Positions 7,193 to 16,931 of a DNA stretch of 64,000 nucleotides are shown here, piece after piece (within the stretch, counting starts at the first letter, position 1; every line of letters begins with the position of its first letter). The position numbers were made by a program, and so were the translations under genes. The stretch covers positions 26,574 to 90,573 of the forward strand of contig CAYGZQ010000004.1 in the NCBI GenBank assembly GCA_964354375.1, given 5' to 3'. Source of the DNA: CAYGZQ01 sp964354375 [NCBI: uncultured Planctomycetota bacterium] (GTDB lineage: Bacteria > JAJVIF01 > JAPKYR01). The notes under the pieces were generated by a model that was not told the DNA's origin, searched no databases, and saw only the letters and a list, made by a program, of their open reading frames with translations.

Positions 7193-9385
7193 ATGACAGG
7201 GTATTTTCGTGTCTATATTCTCTTCGCATTGATCATAAGCGCCTTGTCGATCGGGTGCAGGCCGGAGAAGTCCCCGCCTGCGGCGCAGGCGATCGATTTC
7301 TTCGATCACAGGGAGCTCATTGGCGCACCGGCCGCCGAGATCGAGTTCGAGCCTCTCGAAGTGGAGGCGGACCGAGTCAAGATCGGCCTGGAATCCCGCC
7401 GCGCGGTCGCCTTTCCCCCCGACAAACCCCTCATGGTTCAGATTCCGGAAGTGACGGAAGGAGCCAGATTCACTTGCGCTGTTGCGTTGGAGACGCCCAG
7501 GGACGTGGTTCCGGACGCCTGGTTCACATTCTCCCGCACTACCCCCGCCGGCCTCGAGAGCCTGCTCTACACCGAACCCTTCGAGGCCAGAAGCCCCGAG
7601 ACCTGGCACGATGTCTCGCTGGACTTGTCGGAGTTCGCCGGCCGCAAGATCATGTTGAGAATCCGGCCTTCAGCGTTGAACCCGCAGGTCAAGGCTTACC
7701 TTGCGAGTCCCAGGCTTGTTGTCACGGGCGACTCCAAACGCAAGCGCGTGATCGTTATCTGCATCGACACCCTGCGGGCCGACAAGGTTGGATGCTATGG
7801 TTCGCAGGAGGGCCTTACGCCGGGACTTGACTCTTTCGCGCAGGAAGCCGTCAGGTTCGCGAAATGCGAGTCCGCATCGCCCTGGACACTCCCGTCCTGC
7901 GCTGCCGTCATAACCGGTCGCTATCCCGGTTTGATGGTGGCCGACAGCACATCGGAGGTCCTTCGAGACGGGGAAACGACTCTTGGCGAGTTGTTCCACG
8001 CCGCCGGGTGGCGCACCGCGGCGGTCACAAACAACCATTATGTCTCCTCGGACGTAGGCTTCTTCCAGGGCGTGGAGTATCAGCGCGAAAGCCCCAAAGC
8101 CCCCGCGAATGAGGAGCTTACCGCCGCAGGGGACTGGGTCAAACTGCACACGGACGAGGATTTTTATCTCTACATACACTTGTTCGACCCGCACGTCCCA
8201 TACACCCCCCCCGAACCGTTTTTGAGCAGGTTCAGTCGCGGTAGCGGACGGTTCCCCACTGAATTCGCCAGCCCCAATGAAGTGAGATCGGGCGAGTTGA
8301 TCCTCACCGACAGCGAGAAGGAGCAAATCGAGGGACTTTACGACGGCGCAGTAGCATTCGCCGACGATGAGCTCGGAAAATTCTTCGCTCAACTGAAGTC
8401 CCTGAGCGTCTGGGACACGAGCGCCGTCGTGATCTTCGCCGACCATGGCGAGGAATTCTGGGATCACGGCGGATACGAGCACGGTCACACAGTATACGAA
8501 GAACTCACGCATGTGCCCCTTCTTGTGAAGCTGCCCGGTGTGACTGCGTCGGTGAAGGAGGACAGGGTAAGTCTTGTCGACGTGTTCCCCACTGTCGTGA
8601 AGTGGGCCGGTCTCGATGTCCCCGGGGCAGTCGTAGGGCTTGACCTGCTGTCGTCCCCTTCTCCCGAGGCCCAGCCCAGGACCATGTTGGTCGAAGGCTG
8701 CATACATTCGACCGAGAAAAAGGCCTTCATCCAGGGAGACTGGAAACAGATTCTCTACTTTGGTGAGGAACTCCCGCCCGAACTGTATAACCTTAAGGAT
8801 GACCCTCAAGAGCGGCAGAACCTGTTCACCCAACAGAAACAGCTTGGGGAGGAGTTGTCGTCGCAGCTCCTGATGTACTCGATCCAGACCTCGGAGGGCT
8901 GCCACGCCAGGTTGTACCCGCTCGAAGGCGTCAAAAACGTAACGTACGAATTGGGCGCCACCGTTGAAGGCGGCGAATTCTCCGACATCGTGGTTGGGTA
9001 CAAGAAGGGAGCTTCCATGGCGGAGATAAAGGAGCCGAGCCGGATAGTCTCCCAGGTCATGCTCGAAACGGGCGGCTATATCGGCATCGATTTCAACGTC
9101 ATCCCCGAGGACGCCGAGGTGACGTTCGCGGCCAACATTATTGAGAATCCGGTCACCGAATTCCCATGGTATCTCGGGTCCGCCAACGACCCGATCAATG
9201 TATCGAAGCTCACGATGTCGATCCTCGATCCGAGGATCGCCATGTCCTTTTCACAGGCCCGCCGAAGCACTTCGAGCGGCGCCTACGTGTGGTCAGTTCC
9301 TCCCAGCATCCTTGCCGAGCTCGAGAACACCCTGAGCCCTGAGGCCCGCGAGGAACTCAGAGCTCTGGGCTACGCCCAGAACTAG
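7193..9385 (+). CDS. Sulfatase-type (alkaline phosphatase superfamily) lipoprotein
   Basis: This encodes 730 residues. The signal peptide ends L-S-I-G-C, a lipobox, so the protein is probably membrane-anchored. Residues about 25-180 are a beta-rich domain of unknown role. From about residue 182 the sulfatase fold begins with V-I-V-I-C-I-D-T-L-R-A-D (metal Asp). The nucleophile region S-P-W-T-L-P-S-C-A-A-V-I-T-G has Thr in place of the sulfatase formylglycine cysteine, and I-F-A-D-H-G-E-E-F is the second metal site. Without a formylglycine Cys/Ser in C-x-P-x-R, it is more likely a phosphodiesterase or phosphoglycan transferase-like hydrolase than a true sulfatase. A C-terminal beta domain follows at about 560-700. 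A GTG at 7181 is an alternative start. Confidence 0.85.
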   Translation: MTGYFRVYILFALIISALSIGCRPEKSPPAAQAIDFFDHRELIGAPAAEIEFEPLEVEADRVKIGLESRRAVAFPPDKPLMVQIPEVTEGARFTCAVALETPRDVVPDAWFTFSRTTPAGLESLLYTEPFEARSPETWHDVSLDLSEFAGRKIMLRIRPSALNPQVKAYLASPRLVVTGDSKRKRVIVICIDTLRADKVGCYGSQEGLTPGLDSFAQEAVRFAKCESASPWTLPSCAAVITGRYPGLMVADSTSEVLRDGETTLGELFHAAGWRTAAVTNNHYVSSDVGFFQGVEYQRESPKAPANEELTAAGDWVKLHTDEDFYLYIHLFDPHVPYTPPEPFLSRFSRGSGRFPTEFASPNEVRSGELILTDSEKEQIEGLYDGAVAFADDELGKFFAQLKSLSVWDTSAVVIFADHGEEFWDHGGYEHGHTVYEELTHVPLLVKLPGVTASVKEDRVSLVDVFPTVVKWAGLDVPGAVVGLDLLSSPSPEAQPRTMLVEGCIHSTEKKAFIQGDWKQILYFGEELPPELYNLKDDPQERQNLFTQQKQLGEELSSQLLMYSIQTSEGCHARLYPLEGVKNVTYELGATVEGGEFSDIVVGYKKGASMAEIKEPSRIVSQVMLETGGYIGIDFNVIPEDAEVTFAANIIENPVTEFPWYLGSANDPINVSKLTMSILDPRIAMSFSQARRSTSSGAYVWSVPPSILAELENTLSPEAREELRALGYAQN

Positions 9386-9534
9386 CTAAGGCTTGCCTCC
9401 CGATTGGCTCAACATTCGACGCACTCTCGCGAAATCATCCGCTGTCCAACATCAGCGCATTGTGGTAGACTACCTTTTCAATCGCGGATGGGGATTAGAT
9501 CTGGTCAAGCCGCCGCAGGGACAGCGCGTCGGCG

Positions 9535-11643
9535 ATGAGATTTACTGAGTCGACATTGGCGAGACGAATACTGCAGGGCCTTCTGCTGCTCTGGGCCGGG
9601 TGCGTGATCCTTCTCTACCTGGTCCATTATCACCATCTGCTGGAAAGCCTGCCCCTGGACATCCCAAGGGCGGCCGAATCGCTTTTCTCCAACCTTGCCC
9701 TGCCGGTCCTTTGGGTGCTCGTATTCACGGCGGTAGGCTACGGTCTGGGAAGAGCCGTTCTCGATCTCTTCAGAATCTCCGCCGCTTTCGATACCTTCGA
9801 AGATGATCTGTTGTTCAGCGTGGGAACAGGATGGGGACTCATCGGGTTGGGAACCTTCTTCCTGGGCTCTCTGGGACTCTTGCAGGTGTGGCTTCATGTC
9901 GCGCTGGCGGTCGCGATTCTGGCGGCAACCCACAGACAGATTTTCCGTTTCTTTAAGCGGCTGAGAGCATGCTGGTCCGGTCTGTCGGACATGAGCCGCT
10001 TCGAGACCTTCCTCGCCATCATGATCGGCGTGATTGCGATCTGGGGTCTGCCGCCCGCCTTTGTCCCTGAATGGGGTTTCGACAGTCTCAACTCCCACCT
10101 TCCCGCCCCCGCCAGGTACATCGCGGAAGGTCGGATCACCTTTCATCCGGAGATCAACTTCAACAACTTCCCTCAGACGGTAGAGATGTGGTTCCTTCAG
10201 TCGATGCTTCTTCTGCCCCGCGGCGCATCAACTCCACTGATGACGGCCTGCCATCTGCTTGTCGCGCTGACCGTTTTCACTTTGACCAGACGTTTTTTCG
10301 GTCGCGGACCCGCCCTGGTCGCGGTGATCATCTACCTCCTCGTGAAAAAGGCATATCTCTTTGCGACCATGGCGTTCATGGATGAAGGGTACACGCTGAT
10401 GGTGGTGCTCGGCACCTACGCGGTAATCAGGTACTTAGAGGAACGTTCAAGAGCCACCGCGATCCTGGCCGGACTCGCTTTGGGATTCGCCTGCGGGATC
10501 AAGTACTCGGGGATGATCCCGGTACTGATTCTCGCGTTCACAGCACTGGTCTTCGAGATCGCCGGGAAAAGAGACTTCAAGCGCTTTGCTATCGACATGT
10601 TCCTTGCAGCCGGGATTATCATTCTGGTGGCCTGCGCATGGTACATCCGGAACTGGATATGGTTTCACAATCCGGTTTTCCCGTTCTTCTCCGGAGTTTT
10701 TCCCTCCAACGGGGGGGTCTATACCGCCCTGGCGGACGACCTGAAGATCAGCCACAAGGCAATGCTCAGCATGTTCGATCTCGGCGACGAGGGAACGATC
10801 GAGCAATTCCTCACCCTGCCTGTCAGCACCACCTTCAATCCCTTCGGACCATACGATCAGCCTGGAGTCGGGGTCCTGGGACCCTGGTTTCTCATGACCC
10901 TGCCGCTCGTGATTTTCCTCAAGCGGATACCGAGAGCACTGTGGGCGATTGCGGCCATAATCGTCGGAACGTACGCCTACTGGTGGTTCGGGGAGCACAT
11001 GCTGCATCTGCGGTACATGCTCCCTGTCTTCTCTCTGCAGGCCGCTCTCGCCGGAGTCCTGGCGTGGGAGGGTCTGAGGCTCGGTAATTTTCGCCCGCGA
11101 AACGTGGTCCACTGGACCCTCCTGTCGATTGTGTTCACCGTTCTCGTGACTTTCTTCGCCGGCATAACCATGCCTGCTCCGGTCAGGGCGGTCTTCCCCA
11201 TCCTTCCCGAAGAGCGTGAGAGATTCATGGCGAATCAGCTGGCCGCGTTACCTGTGATCGAGCAGATGAACGAGTTTCTCGCGTCGCAGGCTTCCGACGA
11301 AAAACCAGTGTCGCAGGTCAGGGTTTACGGCTTCTACATGGAGCAGTACCGCCGACTGTGCGATTTCGAGCTCATCGGGAACCAGGTCGGATACGCGGAT
11401 CATGAGGACTACATGAGCCGCTGCACCAGCGCGGAAGAACTCCACAAGTGGTTGTCGGGCTACGGTTGCGAATATCTGATTGTCAATCTCCCCTACGCCC
11501 AGGACATGATGGGTGTGATCGCGCAGATCGCGGCACCGGGATTCAGACCCGATGCGATGAAAGGGTGGGAAGAGTACTTCGACCCTCAGTTCTCTCTCTA
11601 CTATGTCTATGTTTTCAAGCTGAAACAGCCGACCAATGAGTAA
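9535..11643 (+). CDS. Multi-pass GT-C type glycosyltransferase (PMT/ArnT-like)
   Basis: This encodes 702 residues with about a dozen hydrophobic segments through residue 560 and a soluble C-terminal tail. After the third membrane segment, G-F-D-S-L-N-S-H-L-P-A-P carries the acidic residue expected in the first periplasmic loop of GT-C enzymes that use polyprenyl-phosphate sugars. I-N-F-N-N-F-P-Q follows. The soluble tail (C-D-F-E-L-I-G-N, L-S-G-Y-G-C-E-Y-L-I-V-N) matches that of the next gene. The substrate is unknown. The stop overlaps the start of the downstream paralogue by eight bases, so they are co-translated. Confidence 0.8.
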   Translation: MRFTESTLARRILQGLLLLWAGCVILLYLVHYHHLLESLPLDIPRAAESLFSNLALPVLWVLVFTAVGYGLGRAVLDLFRISAAFDTFEDDLLFSVGTGWGLIGLGTFFLGSLGLLQVWLHVALAVAILAATHRQIFRFFKRLRACWSGLSDMSRFETFLAIMIGVIAIWGLPPAFVPEWGFDSLNSHLPAPARYIAEGRITFHPEINFNNFPQTVEMWFLQSMLLLPRGASTPLMTACHLLVALTVFTLTRRFFGRGPALVAVIIYLLVKKAYLFATMAFMDEGYTLMVVLGTYAVIRYLEERSRATAILAGLALGFACGIKYSGMIPVLILAFTALVFEIAGKRDFKRFAIDMFLAAGIIILVACAWYIRNWIWFHNPVFPFFSGVFPSNGGVYTALADDLKISHKAMLSMFDLGDEGTIEQFLTLPVSTTFNPFGPYDQPGVGVLGPWFLMTLPLVIFLKRIPRALWAIAAIIVGTYAYWWFGEHMLHLRYMLPVFSLQAALAGVLAWEGLRLGNFRPRNVVHWTLLSIVFTVLVTFFAGITMPAPVRAVFPILPEERERFMANQLAALPVIEQMNEFLASQASDEKPVSQVRVYGFYMEQYRRLCDFELIGNQVGYADHEDYMSRCTSAEELHKWLSGYGCEYLIVNLPYAQDMMGVIAQIAAPGFRPDAMKGWEEYFDPQFSLYYVYVFKLKQPTNE

Positions 11644-14125
11644 GCTTGTACAGATATTCCGATCGCTTCGAAGAGAATTCCTCATCTTGTGGGGCGTCTT
11701 TGCCTTGTGGGCCTTCTCCCAGTACCTTTACCGCTTCGCGCACTCCGAAGCCTACGGCGGACAGGTACTCGAGGAATATGTGGTCGGGTTCGCGAAGTAC
11801 ATGATCGGTCAGTGGGCCATCACCTTGTTCATTGCGCTGTGCGGGTATGTCGTGGGAAGGGTGTTTCTGAGATTCGTCGCAAAAGGTCTGATCTGGCGGT
11901 GCGATCTGGAAGAGACCGTCTGGTGCACCGGTATCGGGATGGGCCTTATCGCGATCGGCACTTTCCTCATCGGCCTTGTGAGACTGCTGTATCCGGCGCT
12001 CTTCGCAGTCCTGGCCATCCTTGTTCTCGTTCTCGGACGCAGGGATGTGGCGCACCTTGTCCAGGTGACTCGCCGGGGACTTCGCCCGGTCAAGTGGGAT
12101 TTTCTCGACTGGGCTCTCTTTGTTGTGTTCGGAGCCCTCGTTCTCGAGACTTTCTTTGTCCCGTGCAACATCTCAACCGGTTGGGACGCTCTGAACTCGC
12201 ACCTCGCGGCCCCGAAGTTCTACCTCCGCGACCACTCGATAACATTCTACGAATGGATCAATTTCAATAATTTCCCGCAGTTGCAGGAGATGCTCCTGAC
12301 GCTGGAGATGATGGTTTTCAAGGATCCCGGCGCGTCCACCACCTATTTCGCCCTGATCCTCACCGCCGTCGTCACCTACCTTATCGGGGACCGGTATTTC
12401 GGACGTCGCGCGGGCATGAGCGGCGCCATTCTTTATCTGCTGATTCATGAAGTGTTCAGGAACAGTCTGCGCGCGTTTGTGGAACACCTTCTTGTCCTCT
12501 ACTCGATGCTGCTCGTCTTTGCCTTCCTGGAATGGTACGAGACGCGAGACAGGAGATGGCTTGTCCTCTTCGGCATCGCCGGAGGTCTTGCCGCCGGCGT
12601 CAAGTACCTCGGTGTGACCACCGTTTTCGTAATGCTCATCGTCCTCGCCGTCGCGTATTTCCTCCCCATGAAACAATGGGAGAAGGATGCCTGCGAGGAG
12701 TCGGCAAGACCGCTGTACGGGACTCCCGACAGCCCGAATGAGCCGAATTCCGGGCGCAAGACGAACTCACCAAAAAAGAAACGACCTCGGCATGCTGCGG
12801 ATTCAGCCGACAATACTAAAGAGGCGATGAGGACGGAGGCTGCGACGAATCTGCCGGACGGCGCGTCGACTGCACCGCCTGTTGCTCGCATCAGGACAAC
12901 CGAGGCGTCTGCACAAGCCGCTTTCGAGAGGCCGAAAGGGGAGATCTGGAGAGAGCTTGGAATAGCGATTCTCTGGACCGCCATCATCGCGAGCCCCTGG
13001 TACATACGCAATATCGTGCTGTTCGGGAATCCCTTCTTCCCGTTTTACGAGAGCATCTTCGGGCACCTCGGGATCGGCACGCTGAACGGCATACGAGACC
13101 AGCTCGCAGTCAATCATGCGGAGATGCTCGTGTATTTCAAGTATGAGCCCACATTGTGGAACCTCGTGAAATTCCCGTGGGACCTTACTTTCCACAACAA
13201 CTACCCGTGGATACCGGCCGACAAATCCGGGCTCGCAGGACCGTTTTTCCTCGCATTCACCCCGGCGATGTTCTTCGTGAGACGGTGGCGCCGTGTGGCG
13301 ACCCTCATGATTATCTACATTCTCTTGTTTTATGGCTACTGGCTCGTGATCGAGAAAATCCTCCACATCCGCTACATGCTCGGCGTCTATCCTCTGCAAG
13401 TCCTTCTCGGCGCCTGGGGAATTATCGATGTCTTCCGGCTCGAGAAGTTCTCACAGAAGAACAAGACACACCTTGCGTGGGTCGTGCTTCTTGTCCTTCT
13501 TGCTTTCGGGTTCTTCTACAGGACGACGATTTTCACCGAGACGAGCGGCTCGACCATCGCCTTCACCGAGAGCGCCCGCAATAAAGCGATCAACACGCAG
13601 ATCCCCGGTGTCTACCTGATCAACGAGGTCATCAACCGGCAGATCAAGCTCGGCAAGGAGAAGGTCGCCAAGGGCGAAGTGTCTCCATCGAGCCTCGTTT
13701 TCACCGACAACACGATAATCTACGGCCTGAGCTGTGAGAACCGACGGTTCTATGTCGACTGCAAACTCATCGGCGGGCTTTTCGGGTACGCCAACCATTT
13801 CGATTTCGTGCAGCACGCAACGAGCGGGGACGAGCTGTACAAGTACCTCGATTCGTTGGGCTGCGACTTCCTGCTGGTCAACGAGTCGCGGGCCATCAAG
13901 CAGTCCCAGTATGCCGTCGACATTGAACTACCTTCCGACGACACATTCAGCCTGCGTTTCGAAGAGATCGCGAGGCACGGCTACTTCGTCCTCTACCATC
14001 TCGTCGGCCCCGGCGAGACAGGTCTCATGGTCGGGCCTTCAGCCGGCGGGCCGCAAATGACCGGGGGAATGGGTGCGCCGCCGGAGGCCGTCGAAGAGAG
14101 TACCGAGGAGGGTCCCGGACAGTGA
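11636..14125 (+). CDS. GT-C type glycosyltransferase, tandem paralogue with cytosolic insertion
   Basis: This encodes 829 residues and is clearly paralogous to the preceding gene. It shares W-D-A-L-N-S-H-L-A-A-P, I-N-F-N-N-F-P-Q, the P-W-Y-I-R-N segment and the C-terminal L-G-C-D-F-L-L-V-N tail. It differs by a hydrophilic, low-complexity insertion of about 80 residues around 345-430, rich in Lys, Pro, Ser and Ala (P-K-K-K-R-P-R), between two membrane helices. The far C-terminus is Gly/Pro/Glu-rich. The pair probably arose by tandem duplication and may modify a lipid-linked or protein acceptor. Confidence 0.8.
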   Translation: MSKLVQIFRSLRREFLILWGVFALWAFSQYLYRFAHSEAYGGQVLEEYVVGFAKYMIGQWAITLFIALCGYVVGRVFLRFVAKGLIWRCDLEETVWCTGIGMGLIAIGTFLIGLVRLLYPALFAVLAILVLVLGRRDVAHLVQVTRRGLRPVKWDFLDWALFVVFGALVLETFFVPCNISTGWDALNSHLAAPKFYLRDHSITFYEWINFNNFPQLQEMLLTLEMMVFKDPGASTTYFALILTAVVTYLIGDRYFGRRAGMSGAILYLLIHEVFRNSLRAFVEHLLVLYSMLLVFAFLEWYETRDRRWLVLFGIAGGLAAGVKYLGVTTVFVMLIVLAVAYFLPMKQWEKDACEESARPLYGTPDSPNEPNSGRKTNSPKKKRPRHAADSADNTKEAMRTEAATNLPDGASTAPPVARIRTTEASAQAAFERPKGEIWRELGIAILWTAIIASPWYIRNIVLFGNPFFPFYESIFGHLGIGTLNGIRDQLAVNHAEMLVYFKYEPTLWNLVKFPWDLTFHNNYPWIPADKSGLAGPFFLAFTPAMFFVRRWRRVATLMIIYILLFYGYWLVIEKILHIRYMLGVYPLQVLLGAWGIIDVFRLEKFSQKNKTHLAWVVLLVLLAFGFFYRTTIFTETSGSTIAFTESARNKAINTQIPGVYLINEVINRQIKLGKEKVAKGEVSPSSLVFTDNTIIYGLSCENRRFYVDCKLIGGLFGYANHFDFVQHATSGDELYKYLDSLGCDFLLVNESRAIKQSQYAVDIELPSDDTFSLRFEEIARHGYFVLYHLVGPGETGLMVGPSAGGPQMTGGMGAPPEAVEESTEEGPGQ

Positions 14126-14143
14126 TCGCGCCGGTCCCGGCTC

Positions 14144-15436
14144 CTAGCGGGCCAGCGCAACAATCATCTCAACGTGCGCGGTCTGGGGGTAGCAGTCCAG
14201 CACGACCGCATCATCCGCCGCAAAACCCGCGCTCGATAATCCCTTCATGTCCCTCGAGCAGGTCGAGGGATCGCACGATATCATCACGACCCGCCTGACC
14301 TTCGCGCATCCCGCGATCGACTCCAAAACTTTTTTGTGAAGCCCGCTGCGCGGCGGATTCGCTATCACCACCGAAGGAGCGAACTCCTCCATGATTTTGT
14401 CCGTCAGGCTCTCGGCCTTTCCCTGGAAGATGCCGATGTCCGGCTCGCGTTCCTTCGCCTTCCGGGCCGCCCTCACAACTTCTTCTGCGCTTTTTGCCAG
14501 GTTGTCGCACGCTCTCCGATCGGCCTCCAGCGCCATTGTCTTCAAGGCGGTCCGGGCGAACGCAAGCGTGAAGAATCCGCTCCCTGCGTACAGCTCCAGC
14601 ACCATGTCCTCGATCCTCACTCCCGCCATGTCCCTCGCTCGCCGATACAGGTCCGCACCCAGATAATAGTTCGCCTGTATGAAACTCGCCGGATGAATCC
14701 TCAGCGTGACACCGTCCACTTCGCGCTTCACGGTCTGCGGATCGGGAAAACCCGCAAGCACCTCGTCGAGCGCCGAGGAAACGTGCCGATGCATCTTGAG
14801 CGGACCCCTCGGGTTGACAACGTAGGTCCTCTGCGAAGGATGATCGAAAAACAGTCTCAGGCGGAACTCGCCCTCCGGCTTCTCCGCCGCGCGCGCGATG
14901 CTTCTTCTGAGTTGCCCCAGAGCCTTGTTTCCCCACTGGGGGATCAGCAGGCACTCGGATATGTCGACGACTCGCCTCGTGTCCGGGTCGGTGAAACCGA
15001 TCGCCACCTCGCTCCCGCTGCGCTGGGTCGCCACGGACACATGCGTGCGGTAGCCGAATTCCTTCGGAGATCGAACGGCGGTCACATGCGCCGGAAGATT
15101 CCCGGACGCCCGCGAGAGAATTCGCTCGACCCTTCTCATCCTCGCCTCGCACTGGGCCTCATATGCAAGGAATTGAAGCGAGCAGCCCGGGCATGCCCCG
15201 AAGAACCGGCAGGGAGGCGTTCTCCTGTCGGGGCTCGCATGTGTCAACTGTACGAGCTCTCCCCGGTAATGGTTCTTCCGACACTCGGTTATCCTCGCCG
15301 CGGCCTTCTCCCCGGGAGCCGTGCCGGGCACAAAGACCACCGCAGACGATCCGGATTCATCATGCGCGCGACCCACTCCCCATCCGGACGATGTGATGTC
15401 CTCGATCTGCAGTTCGATTTCGTCGCCCTTTTTCAT
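14144..15436 (-). CDS. TrmA/RumA-family class I SAM-dependent RNA (uracil-5-)-methyltransferase
   Basis: This encodes 430 residues. The N-terminus is a TRAM-like OB fold (K-G-D-E-I-E-L-Q-I-E-D). Cysteines for a 4Fe-4S cluster lie at about residues 75-84 in C-R-F-F-G-A-C-P-G-C, with a further Cys downstream in E-A-Q-C. The SAM-binding motif is L-E-L-Y-A-G-S-G-F-F-T-L and the catalytic motif is I-S-C-D-P-S-T-C-S-R-D. Family members methylate U1939 or U747 of 23S rRNA, or U54 of tRNA. Presence of the cluster favours the RumA (RlmD/RlmC) side. An in-frame ATG at 15,493 is an alternative start. The gene converges on the GT-C gene, with 18 bases between the stops. Confidence 0.92.
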   Translation of the reverse strand: MKKGDEIELQIEDITSSGWGVGRAHDESGSSAVVFVPGTAPGEKAAARITECRKNHYRGELVQLTHASPDRRTPPCRFFGACPGCSLQFLAYEAQCEARMRRVERILSRASGNLPAHVTAVRSPKEFGYRTHVSVATQRSGSEVAIGFTDPDTRRVVDISECLLIPQWGNKALGQLRRSIARAAEKPEGEFRLRLFFDHPSQRTYVVNPRGPLKMHRHVSSALDEVLAGFPDPQTVKREVDGVTLRIHPASFIQANYYLGADLYRRARDMAGVRIEDMVLELYAGSGFFTLAFARTALKTMALEADRRACDNLAKSAEEVVRAARKAKEREPDIGIFQGKAESLTDKIMEEFAPSVVIANPPRSGLHKKVLESIAGCAKVRRVVMISCDPSTCSRDMKGLSSAGFAADDAVVLDCYPQTAHVEMIVALAR

Positions 15437-15569
15437 CCTCTCGATCAGCTCCAGCCGGAATGCTGTGAATTCACCGATGTGTCCGGCCGCCATTATACAC
15501 AGATGTCGCTCCAGGCGGACGAGGCTCGCTATTCCGTACCGGGTCGGCCTGTGTTATCCTCATCGCAAT

Positions 15570-16931
15570 GTGCTGAGCGTTTTTGCGAGAGACGTGATTT
15601 TCCCGAACCGCGGCCGATACCTTGCGGTCATTATCGTCTGCGTCGCTTACGCACTCGGCCTCTATTTCGCTCGCCCCAAATGGTACCGCGCCGAGACCAC
15701 CCTGGCCTTCAAGAACCTCAGCGAGCAGCAACAGTTCGACATCTCGGGCTTGCAGACTAATCCGCTGCCCATCGTGTTCGAAGAGACCGCTGTCGAGCAG
15801 CAGTACGAGCTGTCAAACATCATTTATTCCGTCAACATGGCCGACCGCGTGATCGGCGACAGGCTGAACAGCCTTTACGACCCCAAGGAATACGATGGCC
15901 TGACCGATTTCTACGACAAGTTCCTTCTGAACCTGAGCTACGAGTACGACGGCGACCGAAACGTGCTCAAGCTCTCATACACATACAAGGACCCGGATCT
16001 GGCTGCGGATTTCTGTAACAGGTTCGCGACCGGCCTGGAGGACTTCATGGAGGAGGCGGTTCAGGCCACCTATGTCTCTCCGATTCTGAGGGCGCGTCTG
16101 GCGAGAGCCAAAGATGAAGAAAAGGACGCTGAAACGGAAGTCAACAGGATCGCGGAACTCTACCAGGTCCCGGACCTCCTCGCGGCCCCGAAGGAATGGG
16201 TGAAAGCCTACGCCAAGGCGCTCGAGAAAAGCTACGTCAGCGAAGCAGAGACCGAGTCTATTCTTGCGGCCCTGAGGCAGATCCGGGAGAATCGAAAGCG
16301 ACGCGACCTCCTCTCCGAGCCGCAGAGTCCCCCGGACACGACAATAGTCAGGGACCTCGTCCTTGCAGGCTTTCGATTCCGTCTCGCCATGATAGGCGCG
16401 TTGTCGGAGGTCTCGAGGGAGACCCTCGCTCCCGACAATGCCGAGCGCACCCGCCTCGATCAGGAAGCCGCTTCCCTCTCGGCTTACATCGCCGACCAGT
16501 ACAAGCTGGGCCTTGATGTCGAGAAGGATACTCTGCTTCTTGAGCTCCAGAAGGACATCATCAAGAACTACCTCTACAAGGCTCGGGCGGAGGCGACCTA
16601 CTCGCAGCTCGAGAAACTGCCGAAGCTTGAAGCCGAAATCCGTCCTGCGATCCGAGCTCAGAACGCCGCCAACGCAACCGTCGAATTCCTCGACAGGATC
16701 TCCAGCATCGTCGAGATCGGAGAGGAATACGGGGTTCATCCGGTAAGGGTCATCGACTCAGCAATCGTGCCCACGAGACCCGTCCAGCCGTACTGGAAAA
16801 CCCTCGCCTATCTTGTCCCGACCATGCTGTTTCTATCCACGCTCTGGTTTTCTCTCACGGCTCGCATCGCCTCGGAGACCTCCGGAGACACGGAGCACGA
16901 GACGATAGACGGTGAGGAGACGGCCGGGTGA
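15570..16931 (+). CDS. Wzz/GumC-type polysaccharide co-polymerase
   Basis: This encodes 453 residues, with GTG at 15,570 taken as start because upstream sequence is antisense to the methyltransferase. The layout is that of chain-length determinants: membrane helix at about residues 14-33 (L-A-V-I-I-V-C-V-A-Y), a long periplasmic part rich in coiled coil (about 165-390), a Pro-rich A-I-V-P-T-R-P-V-Q-P motif, then a second helix L-V-P-T-M-L-F-L-S-T-L. There is no cytosolic tyrosine-kinase domain. It would regulate export or chain length of a surface polysaccharide. The stop overlaps the following UspA gene (GTGA). Confidence 0.82.
   Translation: MLSVFARDVIFPNRGRYLAVIIVCVAYALGLYFARPKWYRAETTLAFKNLSEQQQFDISGLQTNPLPIVFEETAVEQQYELSNIIYSVNMADRVIGDRLNSLYDPKEYDGLTDFYDKFLLNLSYEYDGDRNVLKLSYTYKDPDLAADFCNRFATGLEDFMEEAVQATYVSPILRARLARAKDEEKDAETEVNRIAELYQVPDLLAAPKEWVKAYAKALEKSYVSEAETESILAALRQIRENRKRRDLLSEPQSPPDTTIVRDLVLAGFRFRLAMIGALSEVSRETLAPDNAERTRLDQEAASLSAYIADQYKLGLDVEKDTLLLELQKDIIKNYLYKARAEATYSQLEKLPKLEAEIRPAIRAQNAANATVEFLDRISSIVEIGEEYGVHPVRVIDSAIVPTRPVQPYWKTLAYLVPTMLFLSTLWFSLTARIASETSGDTEHETIDGEETAG

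Noticed and set aside
14336-15760. Plus-strand ORF of 474 residues over the rRNA methyltransferase
   Set aside because: The opposite strand contains the FeS, SAM and catalytic motifs of the methyltransferase. The antisense translation is Arg/Pro-rich with no family pattern.
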